From the NCBI GenBank assembly GCA_001002285.1, contig LCLX01000001.1, positions 248,001 to 312,000 of the forward strand: DNA of 64,000 nt, in the 5' to 3' direction. Each line of letters begins with the position of its first letter. The first letter of the stretch is position 1. The notes beneath the pieces were generated by a model, which saw only the letters and a list, made by a program, of their open reading frames with translations, had not been told where the DNA came from and did not search any database. Below are positions 7,617 to 16,648 of the stretch, in pieces. The DNA is from Microgenomates group bacterium GW2011_GWC1_46_15. GTDB taxonomy: Bacteria; Patescibacteria; Microgenomatia; UBA1400; UBA12028. Position numbers and translations under genes: made by a program.

Positions 7617-7791
7617 ATAAATTGTGTGTTTTACACCAAAACTTGAAGCATCTAATTCATTTCCTCCCTTAATTACTAAACAAACCTAAAATCCTCAAAT
7701 ATATTGGACACTTAGGCTAAATTGGTGATTATATTAACATTACGATCTTCGAGCAAACGTATTTAGCCTTTCAAAACGAGCCATTTTTGAA

Positions 7792-7800
7792 TGTTATAAT
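7792..7800 (+). promoter_or_regulatory. Extended -10 promoter TGT-TATAAT for leaderless gene at 7807
   Basis: TATAAT (7795-7800) with a TGn extension, then GAGGTT and ATG 7807. The predicted transcription start coincides with the ATG. The preceding 170 bases (7617-7790) hold no gene or clear repeat that I can see. Confidence 0.7.
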
Positions 7801-7806
7801 GAGGTT

Positions 7807-8316
7807 ATGGAACTCCATCGATTTAGCCCAATACAAGACGAAGCGCAGATGATGAAAGCAATAAAACATATTCATTTTGCTTGCCACACGTTGTGTATGC
7901 AATCAATGGGGAGATATTTACCAGTTGCTGGGAACGTGGGAGTCTTTTGTCATGATGATGACGAATATGCGTTCCTTACAAAACTCCGTGAAAAATTTAC
8001 GGATTCGTCTAACAGTGTATACGGAAAATATTTTCGACTTCACAAACCTATCGTTATTCCAGCAAAGGGTGATATTCCAAAAACCACGTACAGTTATCTT
8101 TATATTCGGAAACCTGACCCAAATAAAAACCAGGTGGGTGATATAGATTTCTACTTAGAGCCAGAAAAATATGCAGAATTAAAACAATCCTTACTTGAGG
8201 GTAAGATGATCACAGGCGCACGAGTGCTTCCCAATCGTCCCGACTTGGATTTGATTGAATTATATAGTCAAGACATCGACGCGTTCGGCTATATTGGTAA
8301 CAAAAAATGGCAATAA
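7807..8316 (+). CDS. Conserved-looking hypothetical protein
   Basis: A 169-residue soluble protein without signal peptide or membrane segment. It contains a HFACHTLCMQSMGRYLP stretch, then GVFCHDDDEYAFL, and later strand-rich motifs (YSYLYIRKPDP, GDIDFYLEP). The alternation suggests an alpha/beta fold, but I recognise no family. The stop overlaps the next gene's start by 10 bases, so it is probably expressed together with the peptidase E-like protein. A leaderless promoter supports the chosen start. Confidence 0.65.
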   Translation: MELHRFSPIQDEAQMMKAIKHIHFACHTLCMQSMGRYLPVAGNVGVFCHDDDEYAFLTKLREKFTDSSNSVYGKYFRLHKPIVIPAKGDIPKTTYSYLYIRKPDPNKNQVGDIDFYLEPEKYAELKQSLLEGKMITGARVLPNRPDLDLIELYSQDIDAFGYIGNKKWQ

Positions 8317-8954
8317 ATATGACTCCAACCCTTTTATTAACATCCGCAGGAATGCAGGTGCAGCAAGAAATACGTAAAATTTTACCCAGAACTCCTGGAA
8401 ACATACAAATCGCACATATTATCACCGCGTGTAATCAGCTAGAGTCAGCCCCTTGGAGAGACAAAGATAAACAGAACATGCTTGACGTTGGGTTCCAGGT
8501 AACGGATGTGGATATTCAAGGCAAAAATGAAACTCACCTGCGCAAAATATTAAAAGATTCCGATGTTATCTATGTTCAGGGTGGCGATCCATATCTTTTA
8601 CTCAAGCATGTAAAACTCAGCGGATTTGACAAGGTAGTCAAAGAATATCTCAAACAGGGCAAAATATATATTGGGGTAAGTGCGGGATCGTATATCGCTT
8701 GCCCGACAATGGAAATGGCATTGTGGAAAAAGCCAAAGAGATCAAAACACGGGCTTGCTGGCAATGAAACCGCAATGAACCTTGTCCCATTCCTTCTTTC
8801 AGTGCATTACGAAGAAAAATTCAGAGCGATGATTCAAAAAGGAATATCTTCAACGCGTTATCCCGTAAAAATATTAACTGATGATCAGGCAATGCTGGTA
8901 AAAGGAAACTCATATACGTTGGTAGGAAAGGGTAACGAGATTACACTGGGATAA
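8307..8954 (+). CDS. Peptidase E-like protein (S51, class I glutamine amidotransferase fold)
   Basis: The 215-residue protein matches the family of aspartyl dipeptidases: LLLTSAGM at the N-terminus, VIYVQGGDPYLLL near residue 90, and the nucleophile elbow GVSAGSYI near residue 128, where Ser is the catalytic nucleophile in place of the Cys of amidotransferases. It would hydrolyse dipeptides in the cytoplasm, or act on another small substrate. The first ATG (8307) overlaps the upstream gene; ATG 8319 is an alternative. Length is typical for the family (about 210-230). Confidence 0.85.
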   Translation: MAINMTPTLLLTSAGMQVQQEIRKILPRTPGNIQIAHIITACNQLESAPWRDKDKQNMLDVGFQVTDVDIQGKNETHLRKILKDSDVIYVQGGDPYLLLKHVKLSGFDKVVKEYLKQGKIYIGVSAGSYIACPTMEMALWKKPKRSKHGLAGNETAMNLVPFLLSVHYEEKFRAMIQKGISSTRYPVKILTDDQAMLVKGNSYTLVGKGNEITLG

Positions 8955-8979
8955 TATAGAATTTTTCATCCGCAGGATA

Positions 8980-9948
8980 CTACACTTGAAACAACTTGCC
9001 GATAGTCGTAAGTTTCCCCTTTTGTACATCAAAAATTTTTTGATTGGCAATGAGCATAAGTCTTTCTCCATGACTGTTCATATATGTGAAATTTCCCGAA
9101 CTATCCCTGGAGTCACGATATGAACTTTTGACATATCCTTGTTTTGCGGTAAGTTTTGGAAGATTGCCGATCACATCATTTCGAACAAAAAAAGCATTCA
9201 CTCCCGCAGAGTTACTTCCAACAAACTGATACCCTTTCTTTTTCGCTAATATGCACAGAGCGTGCAAAGAAGAACCAAAATATAAACCTGAATAATGTTC
9301 TTGTATTCGATCAAAATCACTTTTGTAGGGAACAGTAACTGCAAAATCTTTACCAAAATGACTGTTGTACTCAATAATCACAATTCTTGGAGATATGAGC
9401 GTTATTGCTTCCCATATCCAATAATCAACTCCATCTAGATCAATTGATAATATTCCCACATCTCTTGGAACATTGAAATCCTTGATAAGTGCAGAGATAT
9501 TATTCCTGTCAATAAATGCTGAAACAGCCGTAATATCGTATCTGTAATAAAAATCTCCACGTTTTTCACTGTGAAGAAACTCAATATGTTCAGTTCCAGA
9601 ATTTATTATTTTTCCTTGCCAATTATTATTCATAAGAAGGAAGCGGGTATTTGATTCAGAGTAATTTCCAACCCCTAATTCGATAAAAATTCTGTTTTGA
9701 ATTGGGACTTTGTTGATTAAGTATTGAATAATCCCATCTTCTCCGAATTGAGAAAATACTCTAAACTCAGCCTCTTGAATAGAAGCCAAATGAAGATCTT
9801 TTATAGTCCTCGCCTCGTGTTTCCCTAAGGCAAGTTTAATAGATTCAAGCTCTTTTTCGATGTGTACATACTCATACGTGAGGTGTCCGAACAAGAGGTG
9901 TCGGATATGTGTGAGCAATGCTTTTAGAGTGGATTTAAATGGATTCAT
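8980..9948 (-). CDS. FkbM-like methyltransferase family protein
   Basis: A 322-residue protein with a short coiled N-terminal part and a central Rossmann-like region: FSQFGEDGIIQYL, RIFIELGVGNYSESNT (motif I-like, FIELGVG), then ILSIDLDGVDYWIW. This arrangement is shared by FkbM-type SAM-dependent methyltransferases and their relatives that act in polysaccharide gene sets. The substrate is unknown. On the minus strand a TACAAT hexamer (9963-9958) lies 9 nt upstream of ATG 9948. It stands tail-to-tail with the peptidase E gene. Confidence 0.65.
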   Translation of the reverse strand: MNPFKSTLKALLTHIRHLLFGHLTYEYVHIEKELESIKLALGKHEARTIKDLHLASIQEAEFRVFSQFGEDGIIQYLINKVPIQNRIFIELGVGNYSESNTRFLLMNNNWQGKIINSGTEHIEFLHSEKRGDFYYRYDITAVSAFIDRNNISALIKDFNVPRDVGILSIDLDGVDYWIWEAITLISPRIVIIEYNSHFGKDFAVTVPYKSDFDRIQEHYSGLYFGSSLHALCILAKKKGYQFVGSNSAGVNAFFVRNDVIGNLPKLTAKQGYVKSSYRDSRDSSGNFTYMNSHGERLMLIANQKIFDVQKGKLTTIGKLFQV

Positions 9949-10029
9949 TCATGTTAAATTGTATACAAGAGAAAGACATTGTTCCAGTCAGTCTTGGAAA
10001 AGTTTCTCTTATCCTGCCATAATCGAACT

Positions 10030-11313
10030 ATGCTCAAACTTATACGAAACTTAATCCTGGGGGCAGGTGTGGTGTTTGTTGCGTTTTTAGGCTTACTCAT
10101 TCTAGCGAGTGCAGTTCCGTCCTCATCTGTGAACTCTCGGCTTGGTGACTCAGTTACTACGCTCAAAAAAGAGGGATTATATCCCTCCGTTGGTTTTCCC
10201 TGGCGGAAGATTGTACTCGACAACTTTACCGACTCGGTGATGCTGAATATTGCGTACTCGGTTGACTCCTCCAATCCGGTGCGTTCTGCAATACGAACGA
10301 TTCAGTTTGACGGGGATGACAATGCCGCAGACCAGATTCTCAATCTTGGAAAGCTGTACAAAAAACAGGACATTCATGAAACGGTATACGAACGGTATTG
10401 GCACGGGTATCTTGTGTTTCTCCGACCACTGTTGGCGATCACGTCATATGCGGGAGTGCGGATAGTGCTGACCGCGGTATTGTTTAGCATATTTGCGATA
10501 TTCATGCATACATCCTGGAAACGGCTTGGTGTCCGAACAACATTTGGCTTACTCGTAGGCTTTATCGCGGTTGATTTCTTCTGGTTGGGTAAATCTCTGC
10601 AACTCTCAAATACATTTATCACTGGCATGCTTGGGTCGCTGTATCTTCTGCGTAAAAAAAATCTGTCTTTTTTGGAAGTCAGCACGGTGTTTTTTATTGT
10701 CGGGGCGGTTACGCAGTATATTGACGTGTTGTCGGCGCCGCTTGTGAGTCTGGGTTTGTTGTTGGTTATAACAGCTGGTCTCTTGAAAAAAACAATTGAT
10801 CTCAAAAAAGTGGTATTTTTCTGTATCTTATGGTCGGTTGGATACCTGTCCTTATGGGGAGCCAAATGGATTCTTGCAGAACGCACCTATGTTCCCGGCG
10901 CAATTACTGTTGGGTACAAAAAAGTGCAGGATCGGACCATGAACTCTGTTGACGCACAGTTCAGCAGGAAAAATGCGGTACTGCGGAACTTCTACCAATT
11001 ACGAGGATATGACAAGCGGGACAAAATCGTTCTGCTTGTTCTCGGGATTTGCTATGCGATGTTTATGGTGCGGTATTTTTCGGTGAAATCGGCGAGTACA
11101 AAAAAGGTAGTCATGTGGATCGCGGTTGCCACTATTCCCTACCTCTGGTACTTTATCGTGGCTGAGCACTCATACATCCATGTGCTATTCACGTATAGGA
11201 ACCAGTTCGTCACCGTTTTTGCCCTGTTTTTGGTTTCTACAGAGTTTGTTGACTGGAAGCGGGTGAAGAGGGATATACTGAATATAAGAGAGATACATAT
11301 GGGAAGGGGGTGA
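10030..11313 (+). CDS. Polytopic membrane protein of unknown function
   Basis: A 427-residue protein with an N-terminal membrane helix (LILGAGVVFVAFLGLLILA), an outside loop of about 100 residues, then roughly eight more hydrophobic helices, and a basic C-terminus. The loop contains DNFTDSVMLNIAY and RYWHGYLVFLRPLL. The layout is like GT-C or polysaccharide-polymerase proteins, but no catalytic motif is certain. The start is fixed by an extended -10 box TGC-CATAAT (10015-10023) followed by exactly 6 nt and ATG 10030; the longer frame from 9979 runs through that promoter. Confidence 0.7.
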   Translation: MLKLIRNLILGAGVVFVAFLGLLILASAVPSSSVNSRLGDSVTTLKKEGLYPSVGFPWRKIVLDNFTDSVMLNIAYSVDSSNPVRSAIRTIQFDGDDNAADQILNLGKLYKKQDIHETVYERYWHGYLVFLRPLLAITSYAGVRIVLTAVLFSIFAIFMHTSWKRLGVRTTFGLLVGFIAVDFFWLGKSLQLSNTFITGMLGSLYLLRKKNLSFLEVSTVFFIVGAVTQYIDVLSAPLVSLGLLLVITAGLLKKTIDLKKVVFFCILWSVGYLSLWGAKWILAERTYVPGAITVGYKKVQDRTMNSVDAQFSRKNAVLRNFYQLRGYDKRDKIVLLVLGICYAMFMVRYFSVKSASTKKVVMWIAVATIPYLWYFIVAEHSYIHVLFTYRNQFVTVFALFLVSTEFVDWKRVKRDILNIREIHMGRG

Positions 11314-11318
11314 GTAGA

Positions 11319-11588
11319 ATGAAAACTGTCCATGAATCCCATGTTGCACTTTTCTTGGCAAGCGTTTTAGCTCTTTTCCACGGATTTTGGTCCCTGTTAG
11401 TCTTTTTAGGATTAGGAAAGCCGCTTCTCGACTGGATGTTCTGGATTCATTTCCTCGCGAACCCATTTAAAGTTCGGGCATTTGATATACAGACAGCCAT
11501 CATATTAATTGTGATGACGTTTGTTATCGGATACGCCGGAGGTTGGGTTGCAGGATGGGTTTGGAATAGAGTTGCAAAGAGAAAGTAA
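11319..11588 (+). CDS. Small two- or three-helix membrane protein
   Basis: An 89-residue protein with hydrophobic helices around FLASVLALFHGFWSLLVF and IILIVMTFVIGYAGGWVAGW and a basic tail (RVAKRK). ATG 11319 lies 5 bases after the previous stop, with a GGGGGTG Shine-Dalgarno overlapping that stop, so it is translated from the same mRNA as the larger membrane protein. GTG 11310 is an alternative start. Function unknown. Confidence 0.68.
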   Translation: MKTVHESHVALFLASVLALFHGFWSLLVFLGLGKPLLDWMFWIHFLANPFKVRAFDIQTAIILIVMTFVIGYAGGWVAGWVWNRVAKRK

Positions 11589-11686
11589 TAAAGAACGTTG
11601 AGTTTTTCGCACGCTTCTTTAGGGGGGTGTTTTTTTGTTTGCTTTATTTTTCAATATACACCAGGCTAGATTTTTACGCCATTCCG

Positions 11687-11766
11687 TGCTATACTACACA
11701 CCTTCGGTTTGAAGTTCTCCTCAATGGTGAATAATGTGATTCTTTCCGCAGTAACACAAAGGAACT
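11687..11766 (+). promoter_or_regulatory. Promoter and 65-nt leader of the DEAD-box helicase gene
   Basis: TGC-TATACT (extended -10, hexamer 11690-11695) predicts a start near 11702, leaving about 65 nt of leader before ATG 11767 with AAGGA as ribosome site. This is unusually long for this window. Cold-shock helicase genes often have regulatory leaders, but I see no convincing fold here. Confidence 0.5.
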
Positions 11767-12972
11767 ATGTCTCAAGCGTACGGGAGTACCCGTTCATATG
11801 GCTCGTATGGCGCATCGCGTCAACGCAGACCATTCCAATTCCGCGCTCAATCACGTAGACAGATGGGTGCGTATATCGCCCCGTCTCGGTATGTTCAGGC
11901 AGCGCAAGCTCCAGAACAAGAAGTACCATATCAACCAACACATGCATTTATTGATTTTGGTTTTGATGGTCAGATTCTTGCGAACGTTCAGCGTCATGGA
12001 TATACCACACCAACCCCGATTCAGGATCAGGCGATTCCTGCGTTGATGGAGGGGAAAGATGTGGTAGGGATTGCGCAAACAGGTACGGGGAAAACCGCTG
12101 CCTTTTTGCTCCCACTGCTCAATAAAGTACTCCTTGATTCCAATCAGGGTGTACTGATTTTGGCTCCAACCCGCGAGTTGGCACTCCAAATCACGGAAGA
12201 GTTCCATGCGTTTGCCGCGCGACTACCGGTGAGTTCGTGCTTGTGCATCGGGGGGATGAATATTGAACGGCAAATACTCCAGCTCCGTAACAACCCGCAC
12301 TTTGTTATTGGAACTCCAGGACGCATTAAAGACCTGATTCAGCGCAACGTTTTTGATACTTCGATGTTTACCAATATTGTATTGGATGAAGTAGATCGCA
12401 TGTTAGATATTGGTTTTCGGCAAGACATTAGATTCTTGATTTCAAAGTTGCCACCAAAAAGACATGCGGCCTTCTTCAGTGCAACATTAAACGGTGAGGC
12501 TGATGCTATTGCACGTACATTTTTAACAGATCCTGTTATGATTCAAGTGCACAAAAAAGAAACACACCAGCATATTGAGCAGGACATTGTGAGGGTACAA
12601 CCGGGACAAAACAAGATTGATGTTCTACACCAGTTGTTACTCCGTGCAGAGTTTAGGAAAGTGATGGTGTTTGGCCGAACCAAACATGGCATTAATAAAC
12701 TTGAAGAAATGCTCGCGTACCGCGGTGTCCGCGTTGCCTCGATTCATGGGAACAAAAACCAGAATGCGCGTCAGCGGTCTTTGGAAGCGTTTAAGTCTGG
12801 ACGCGTGCAAGCTCTACTCGCAACCGATATTGCCGCCCGTGGTATTGATGTTGAAGACGTCACGCACGTCATTAACTTTGATGAACCGCAGTCGTACGAT
12901 GATTATGTGCACCGTATTGGCCGTACAGGTCGGGCTGGCAAGATGGGGAAGGCGTTGACCTTTGTGTTATAA
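11767..12972 (+). CDS. DEAD-box ATP-dependent RNA helicase (DEVD variant)
   Basis: Unwinds RNA duplexes, probably in ribosome assembly or cold adaptation. The 401-residue protein has a Ser/Arg/Gln-rich head of about 60 residues, then the Q motif (GYTTPTPIQDQAIP), motif I AQTGTGKT, Ia PTRELALQ, Ib TPGR, motif II with DEVD instead of DEAD, motif III SAT, IV-V (VFGRTK, ATDIAARGIDV), and VI HRIGRTGRAG. It ends directly after motif VI, so it has no RNA-binding tail. It resembles the RhlE/CshA type. The D-E-x-D metal and ATP residues are all kept. Confidence 0.93.
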   Translation: MSQAYGSTRSYGSYGASRQRRPFQFRAQSRRQMGAYIAPSRYVQAAQAPEQEVPYQPTHAFIDFGFDGQILANVQRHGYTTPTPIQDQAIPALMEGKDVVGIAQTGTGKTAAFLLPLLNKVLLDSNQGVLILAPTRELALQITEEFHAFAARLPVSSCLCIGGMNIERQILQLRNNPHFVIGTPGRIKDLIQRNVFDTSMFTNIVLDEVDRMLDIGFRQDIRFLISKLPPKRHAAFFSATLNGEADAIARTFLTDPVMIQVHKKETHQHIEQDIVRVQPGQNKIDVLHQLLLRAEFRKVMVFGRTKHGINKLEEMLAYRGVRVASIHGNKNQNARQRSLEAFKSGRVQALLATDIAARGIDVEDVTHVINFDEPQSYDDYVHRIGRTGRAGKMGKALTFVL

Positions 12973-13005
12973 CATTTAGTGCACCCCGTCTATTTGAGGA
13001 ATTCT

Positions 13006-14145
13006 ATGAAACCAACACTTTTTAATGTATTGATCGTGTATTCGCAAGATCTCGCGGATAGCGCATCATCGAACTCCCCATCGGTTGTTGTGCCTTTTAA
13101 TTCTCGTTCAAAAAGTGAAGGATATAACGATGTATATGGCTATTTTATGAACGTATGCCGAAAGAATACCGTAAAAGTAGCGTTTACAACGTCCGCGGAT
13201 ATTATTGGGGCAGGCTTGTGTAGAAGTTATTGGGTATATACAAAGAATGTTTGGATAAAAGTAAAAGAACATGGATACGCGGAGCTGATTTTTGACAAAT
13301 TTTTGCCAACAACACACACGCTTATTCAAAAAAGAGACCTCCTTTTTTCTTCAGAAAGAGTGAAATCGTTTAGCAATCCATATATTCATACACTTTTCTT
13401 TGATAAACAAAAAACATATATGAAGTTAAAGAATTTCACCATTCCCACGGTGGCGGTTGCGGATCATACAATGAAGAGTGTTTCCGCCGCGTGTTCCTCT
13501 TTACGCACCCTCATGAAACTCCATCCGCATACACAAGATTTTTCAACTGACATTATTATGAAAGACAGGTTTGGAGCATGTGGAAATGATATTTATAAGT
13601 TTGAGAAAAATCAGGAAAACAAGATGCGCGCAGTTCTTCAAAAGAACACAAAAAAGTCGTTTATCATTCAGCCATTCACGCAGTTCGATAAAGGGTACCG
13701 CTATAACAATACGTTGGTATCCGCGGACATCCGACTCATTTATCTTAAGGGAAAGATTGTGCAGACCTATGTGAGAATGGCAAAGAAAGAAAGTTTTTTG
13801 TGCAATGAACACCAGGGAGGTTTGTTGAAATATATTACACAACGGGATGTTCCACGAAGTGTTATGGCTCAAGCAAAGAACATCATTAAGACATTGAACA
13901 GAAATAGTTCGCTATTTGCACTAGATTTTGTTATCAGCAATGACGGAAACCCGTATCTTATTGAAGGAAACGCGGAGCCAGGACTCGATTGGAATCCATT
14001 CATTCAAAAAAATATTGATAAATCAAAAGAATTTATCAGGATTATTGTCCGCGAGTTGGCTCGGTTGGTGAATATTTCAAAAGCTCCAGTTCAAACGCAA
14101 ACGCGCACGTGGGTTTCTGAGTGGTACAATGGTTTAACGAGATAG
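13006..14145 (+). CDS. ATP-grasp family protein
   Basis: The 379-residue protein has an N-terminal alpha/beta part and a C-terminal ATP-grasp region: DIIMKDRFGACGNDIYKF (nucleotide-binding lysine and glycine loop), SFIIQPFTQF, VSADIRLIYLKGKI, and the metal-binding ending FALDFVISNDGNPYLIEGN. This is the RimK/glutathione-synthetase pattern, so it likely joins an amino or carboxyl group to an acyl phosphate. Substrates are unknown. ATG 13006 follows a TTGAGGA ribosome site. A membrane LapA-like gene follows 18 bases after its stop. Confidence 0.8.
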   Translation: MKPTLFNVLIVYSQDLADSASSNSPSVVVPFNSRSKSEGYNDVYGYFMNVCRKNTVKVAFTTSADIIGAGLCRSYWVYTKNVWIKVKEHGYAELIFDKFLPTTHTLIQKRDLLFSSERVKSFSNPYIHTLFFDKQKTYMKLKNFTIPTVAVADHTMKSVSAACSSLRTLMKLHPHTQDFSTDIIMKDRFGACGNDIYKFEKNQENKMRAVLQKNTKKSFIIQPFTQFDKGYRYNNTLVSADIRLIYLKGKIVQTYVRMAKKESFLCNEHQGGLLKYITQRDVPRSVMAQAKNIIKTLNRNSSLFALDFVISNDGNPYLIEGNAEPGLDWNPFIQKNIDKSKEFIRIIVRELARLVNISKAPVQTQTRTWVSEWYNGLTR

Positions 14146-14163
14146 TATCTGAAAGTTTTCTAT

Positions 14164-14508
14164 ATGTTACTCCTCATTTTATTTTTGATCGTTGGATCAA
14201 TGCTTGCGTATATATCAAAATATAATCTCATGCTGGTTTCGGTGAATTTGGGGCAGTATGTTTTTTCGAACATTCCGCTCTTTTATGTGATTACTGGTTC
14301 AGTGGTAACGGGGTTGGTTCTGTCTTATCTGATTTATTTTACCCATGACATTTCTACTTCTTGGATACTCCGTGGAAAAAAGAATGAACTCAAAAAAGGT
14401 AAAGACGAGGTACTTGAGTTGACCAAGCGCGTACACCAGCTAGAGTTAGAGAATGAAAAACTAAAACATAGCTCTCGTAACGAACCCGAAGATCTGAATG
14501 CATTGTGA
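14164..14508 (+). CDS. LapA-like (DUF1049) membrane protein
   Basis: A 114-residue protein with two membrane helices (LLLILFLIVGSMLAYIS and LFYVITGSVVTGLVLSYLIYF) separated by the short strand NLMLVSVNLG, then a charged coiled-coil tail containing ELTKRVHQLELENEKL. This is the layout of the lipopolysaccharide-assembly protein A domain, which in organisms without lipopolysaccharide is a membrane protein of unclear role. Its stop overlaps the start of the Nudix gene (GTGA), so the two are coupled. Confidence 0.8.
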   Translation: MLLLILFLIVGSMLAYISKYNLMLVSVNLGQYVFSNIPLFYVITGSVVTGLVLSYLIYFTHDISTSWILRGKKNELKKGKDEVLELTKRVHQLELENEKLKHSSRNEPEDLNAL

Positions 14509-15038
14509 AAACATTTATTGCAAAAATCTGGAAAGCGCTTCATCTCCCCAAAGGTTTACAACTTTTTCTGATGTGTTTTTTCCAAGATCAATTTCTTGTC
14601 GGCGTAACGGGAATTATTTTTAATGACAAGCACGAAATCCTTCTTTTTAAACATATCTATCGGCCGCACGCGTGGAGTTTGCCGGGCGGTTATTTAAAAT
14701 CTGGCGAGCATCCGCGTGAAGCGCTTGAAAGGGAAATCAAGGAAGAATCAGGCTTTGTGGTCAGTATTGATGAGTCGCTGAAAACCCGTACCGACCGTGA
14801 TATCGCGCGCCTAGACATGTGCTACATCGGCGTTCTTATTGGCGGTGAGTTCAAATCAACGCACGAAGTGTCCGAGTACGGCTTTTTTGCGCAGGATAAA
14901 CTTCCCCTTCTTAGAAAAAATCAGGTATTTCTCATTGATGAGGCGTTGAAACAACGAATTCCGTTTTACCGCGCACTTGGGGTGTTAGTATTGTCTGATC
15001 CGAGTTGTCCTGCGTCTTCTGCGGCTTTTCTCTCTTGA
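14505..15038 (+). CDS. Nudix hydrolase
   Basis: Cleaves nucleoside diphosphates linked to another group. The 177-residue protein carries the Nudix box as GGYLKSGEHPREALEREI followed by KEESGF, with every conserved Glu in place. WSLPGGYL precedes it, as usual. It starts with GTG 14505, overlapping the LapA stop by 4 bases. Its last 73 bases overlap a small gene on the opposite strand (14966-15145), and the C-terminal tail (SDPSCPASSAAFLS) may therefore be a by-product of that overlap. Substrate unknown. Confidence 0.9.
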   Translation: MKTFIAKIWKALHLPKGLQLFLMCFFQDQFLVGVTGIIFNDKHEILLFKHIYRPHAWSLPGGYLKSGEHPREALEREIKEESGFVVSIDESLKTRTDRDIARLDMCYIGVLIGGEFKSTHEVSEYGFFAQDKLPLLRKNQVFLIDEALKQRIPFYRALGVLVLSDPSCPASSAAFLS

Positions 15039-15145
15039 TCTGTTTCAGGCTTCTTCTCGGGTTTTTTAGGTTCTAAAGCATCCGTTACCGCTTTTGCCGC
15101 CGCTTCTTTCTCAGCCGTTCTTGCTTCTTCTGGAGTTGGTGCCAT
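14966..15145 (-). CDS. Small Ala/Glu/Lys-rich protein (59 aa)
   Basis: On the minus strand, an excellent Shine-Dalgarno (AAGGAGGAG) precedes ATG 15145 and the frame runs to TAA at 14968-14966. The product starts MAPTPEEARTAEKEAAAK and continues with PKKPEKKPETDQERK. It is highly charged and probably disordered or a single helix, with no membrane segment. It lies 51 bases after the stop of the membrane protein gene on the same strand and may share its transcript. Coding is supported by the ribosome site and the composition; the function is unknown. Confidence 0.6.
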   Translation of the reverse strand: MAPTPEEARTAEKEAAAKAVTDALEPKKPEKKPETDQERKAAEDAGQLGSDNTNTPSAR

Positions 15146-15196
15146 ACTCCTCCTTCATGTGGTTTTGTCTTATGCCATCACTACTATATGCTTTTT

Positions 15197-15643
15197 CTAC
15201 TTCTTTGTTTTCGTTCTCTCACCCAACTCCATCATCGCGATGCCTTGAACGAGATCAAGCACTATGGCAAGCGCAGCAATCATGTACCAGGAGCTCACTC
15301 CCAGACCAAACTGGTATGAAAACCGGGTAATGACCGCAAGACCAAGGAAGTTAAGGATGAGATACTTAATCATCCATTCCATGGGAGTCAACATTCTTTT
15401 CTTCAACTTTTCAATTTCGTGGATAAATGGGATGGCGAGCGTATCAATAAGCGCAAGCGTTCCCATACTCAACACAATAGCCAACGCCAGGCTTATTGTG
15501 GCAGTTCCTAACACAACATACTGCGGAAAGAACATGTTGGCGGCGTACACAACCAACGCGTTTACGGCAAAAAGCGCGCCATATGTTATTACCAACATCA
15601 TTCCCGGATTTGCAAGGATGGGGCGGGTTTGTTTTTTGGGCAT
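15197..15643 (-). CDS. Four-helix membrane protein of unknown function
   Basis: A 148-residue protein with about four hydrophobic segments (MLVITYGALFAVNALVVYA, SLALAIVLSMGTLALIDTLA, YLILNFLGLAVITRF, MIAALAIVLDLVQGIAMM), basic ends and a RMLTPMEW loop. The start follows a GAAGGAGA ribosome site; a TACACT hexamer lies further upstream on the minus strand. I do not know the family by name. Confidence 0.7.
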   Translation of the reverse strand: MPKKQTRPILANPGMMLVITYGALFAVNALVVYAANMFFPQYVVLGTATISLALAIVLSMGTLALIDTLAIPFIHEIEKLKKRMLTPMEWMIKYLILNFLGLAVITRFSYQFGLGVSSWYMIAALAIVLDLVQGIAMMELGERTKTKK

Positions 15644-15737
15644 AGTTCTCCTTCACAATGAATACTACATATAGTGTAGCAACAATACCCAAAAAGCACC
15701 ATTGACGAAGTTTCTCGAAAGCGGGTATGCTGTGTGC

Positions 15738-16640
15738 ATGACAATGATCCGCACGTTTTTTACCACGCTTGTTCGATCATCCACGTCTCCCCGTTACTAT
15801 ACTGATGTTGTCCATGCGCCGTTTTCTTTTTCGCTGAAGTTCTTTATTGCGCTCGAAGCGCTTATCGCGTTTGTTCTTGCGTGTGTCGTAAGTATGTTCG
15901 CGTGGAAGTTCAACCTTAAACAAGTTGTCCAGAACGCTGGGACTGTATATCCCGCCGATCTTAAACTGGATGTGCGTGGCGGAAAATTAGCAATCAACAA
16001 ACCTCTGCCGTATACAGTGAGTGTGCCGGTGTCATGGGGAGAATCGGGAAAACAACCAATACCTTTTATTGTCTTTGAGTCGGATAAAAAAGTCCGTGGA
16101 ATCAATGATGTGACAGCGGAGCAAGCGCCGATCGTTATAACGGAAAGTATTGTTTACCTTAAAAAAGGAGAAGGCAGCGAAATCCGCGCGCTTCCATTTT
16201 CTTCATTTGAAGGATCGTTTTCGTTGACAAAAAAAGATATTGATGGAATGGTCAACCGAATGTTTATGCATCCGCTCTTCGCGTATAAGTTATACATCCC
16301 ACTTATCGGATCATTCGTGTTTGGCGCGGGATTTGTGTTCCTCACACTTTCGACAATGATAAAAATTCTTTTGTTCTCTTTGATTATATTTGTTATCGTA
16401 AAGATTTTTATGAAAAAGAACGCATTGAGTTATGCAAAAATATATCAGGTAAGTTTGCACGCGATGACCCCATTTTTGCTCATTTCAGTTCTTGAATTTT
16501 CAACAAAATCTCATATTCTTGTTGGACCGCTTGCTGTGGTTCTTCTTTTTGTTTGGGTGCTCTATATACTTTCATCAATCAAAGTACACGATCTGCCTAT
16601 AAAGAAACTGGCGCGTGTACGAAAACCGCGGCGTAGATAG
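15738..16640 (+). CDS. DUF1189 family membrane protein
   Basis: A 300-residue protein: an N-terminal stretch with FFTTLVRSSTSPRYY, one membrane helix (LEALIAFVLACVVSMFAW), an outer domain of about 130 residues beginning with the strand-rich KLDVRGGKLAINKPLPY, then four helices and a very basic tail (RVRKPRRR). That order is typical of DUF1189 (YvdJ-like) proteins, whose function is not settled. ATG 15738 is chosen because TATGCT (15726-15731) precedes it by exactly 6 nt. The gene at 16649 follows 8 bases later and is probably co-transcribed. Confidence 0.75.
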   Translation: MTMIRTFFTTLVRSSTSPRYYTDVVHAPFSFSLKFFIALEALIAFVLACVVSMFAWKFNLKQVVQNAGTVYPADLKLDVRGGKLAINKPLPYTVSVPVSWGESGKQPIPFIVFESDKKVRGINDVTAEQAPIVITESIVYLKKGEGSEIRALPFSSFEGSFSLTKKDIDGMVNRMFMHPLFAYKLYIPLIGSFVFGAGFVFLTLSTMIKILLFSLIIFVIVKIFMKKNALSYAKIYQVSLHAMTPFLLISVLEFSTKSHILVGPLAVVLLFVWVLYILSSIKVHDLPIKKLARVRKPRRR

Positions 16641-16648
16641 TTCTACTT

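Noticed and set aside
6260..7806. Integrated element flanked by a duplicated tRNA 3' end (att site)
   Set aside because: I searched by eye for a second copy of the T-arm/acceptor sequence downstream of the HEPN pair and found none; no integrase gene is present.
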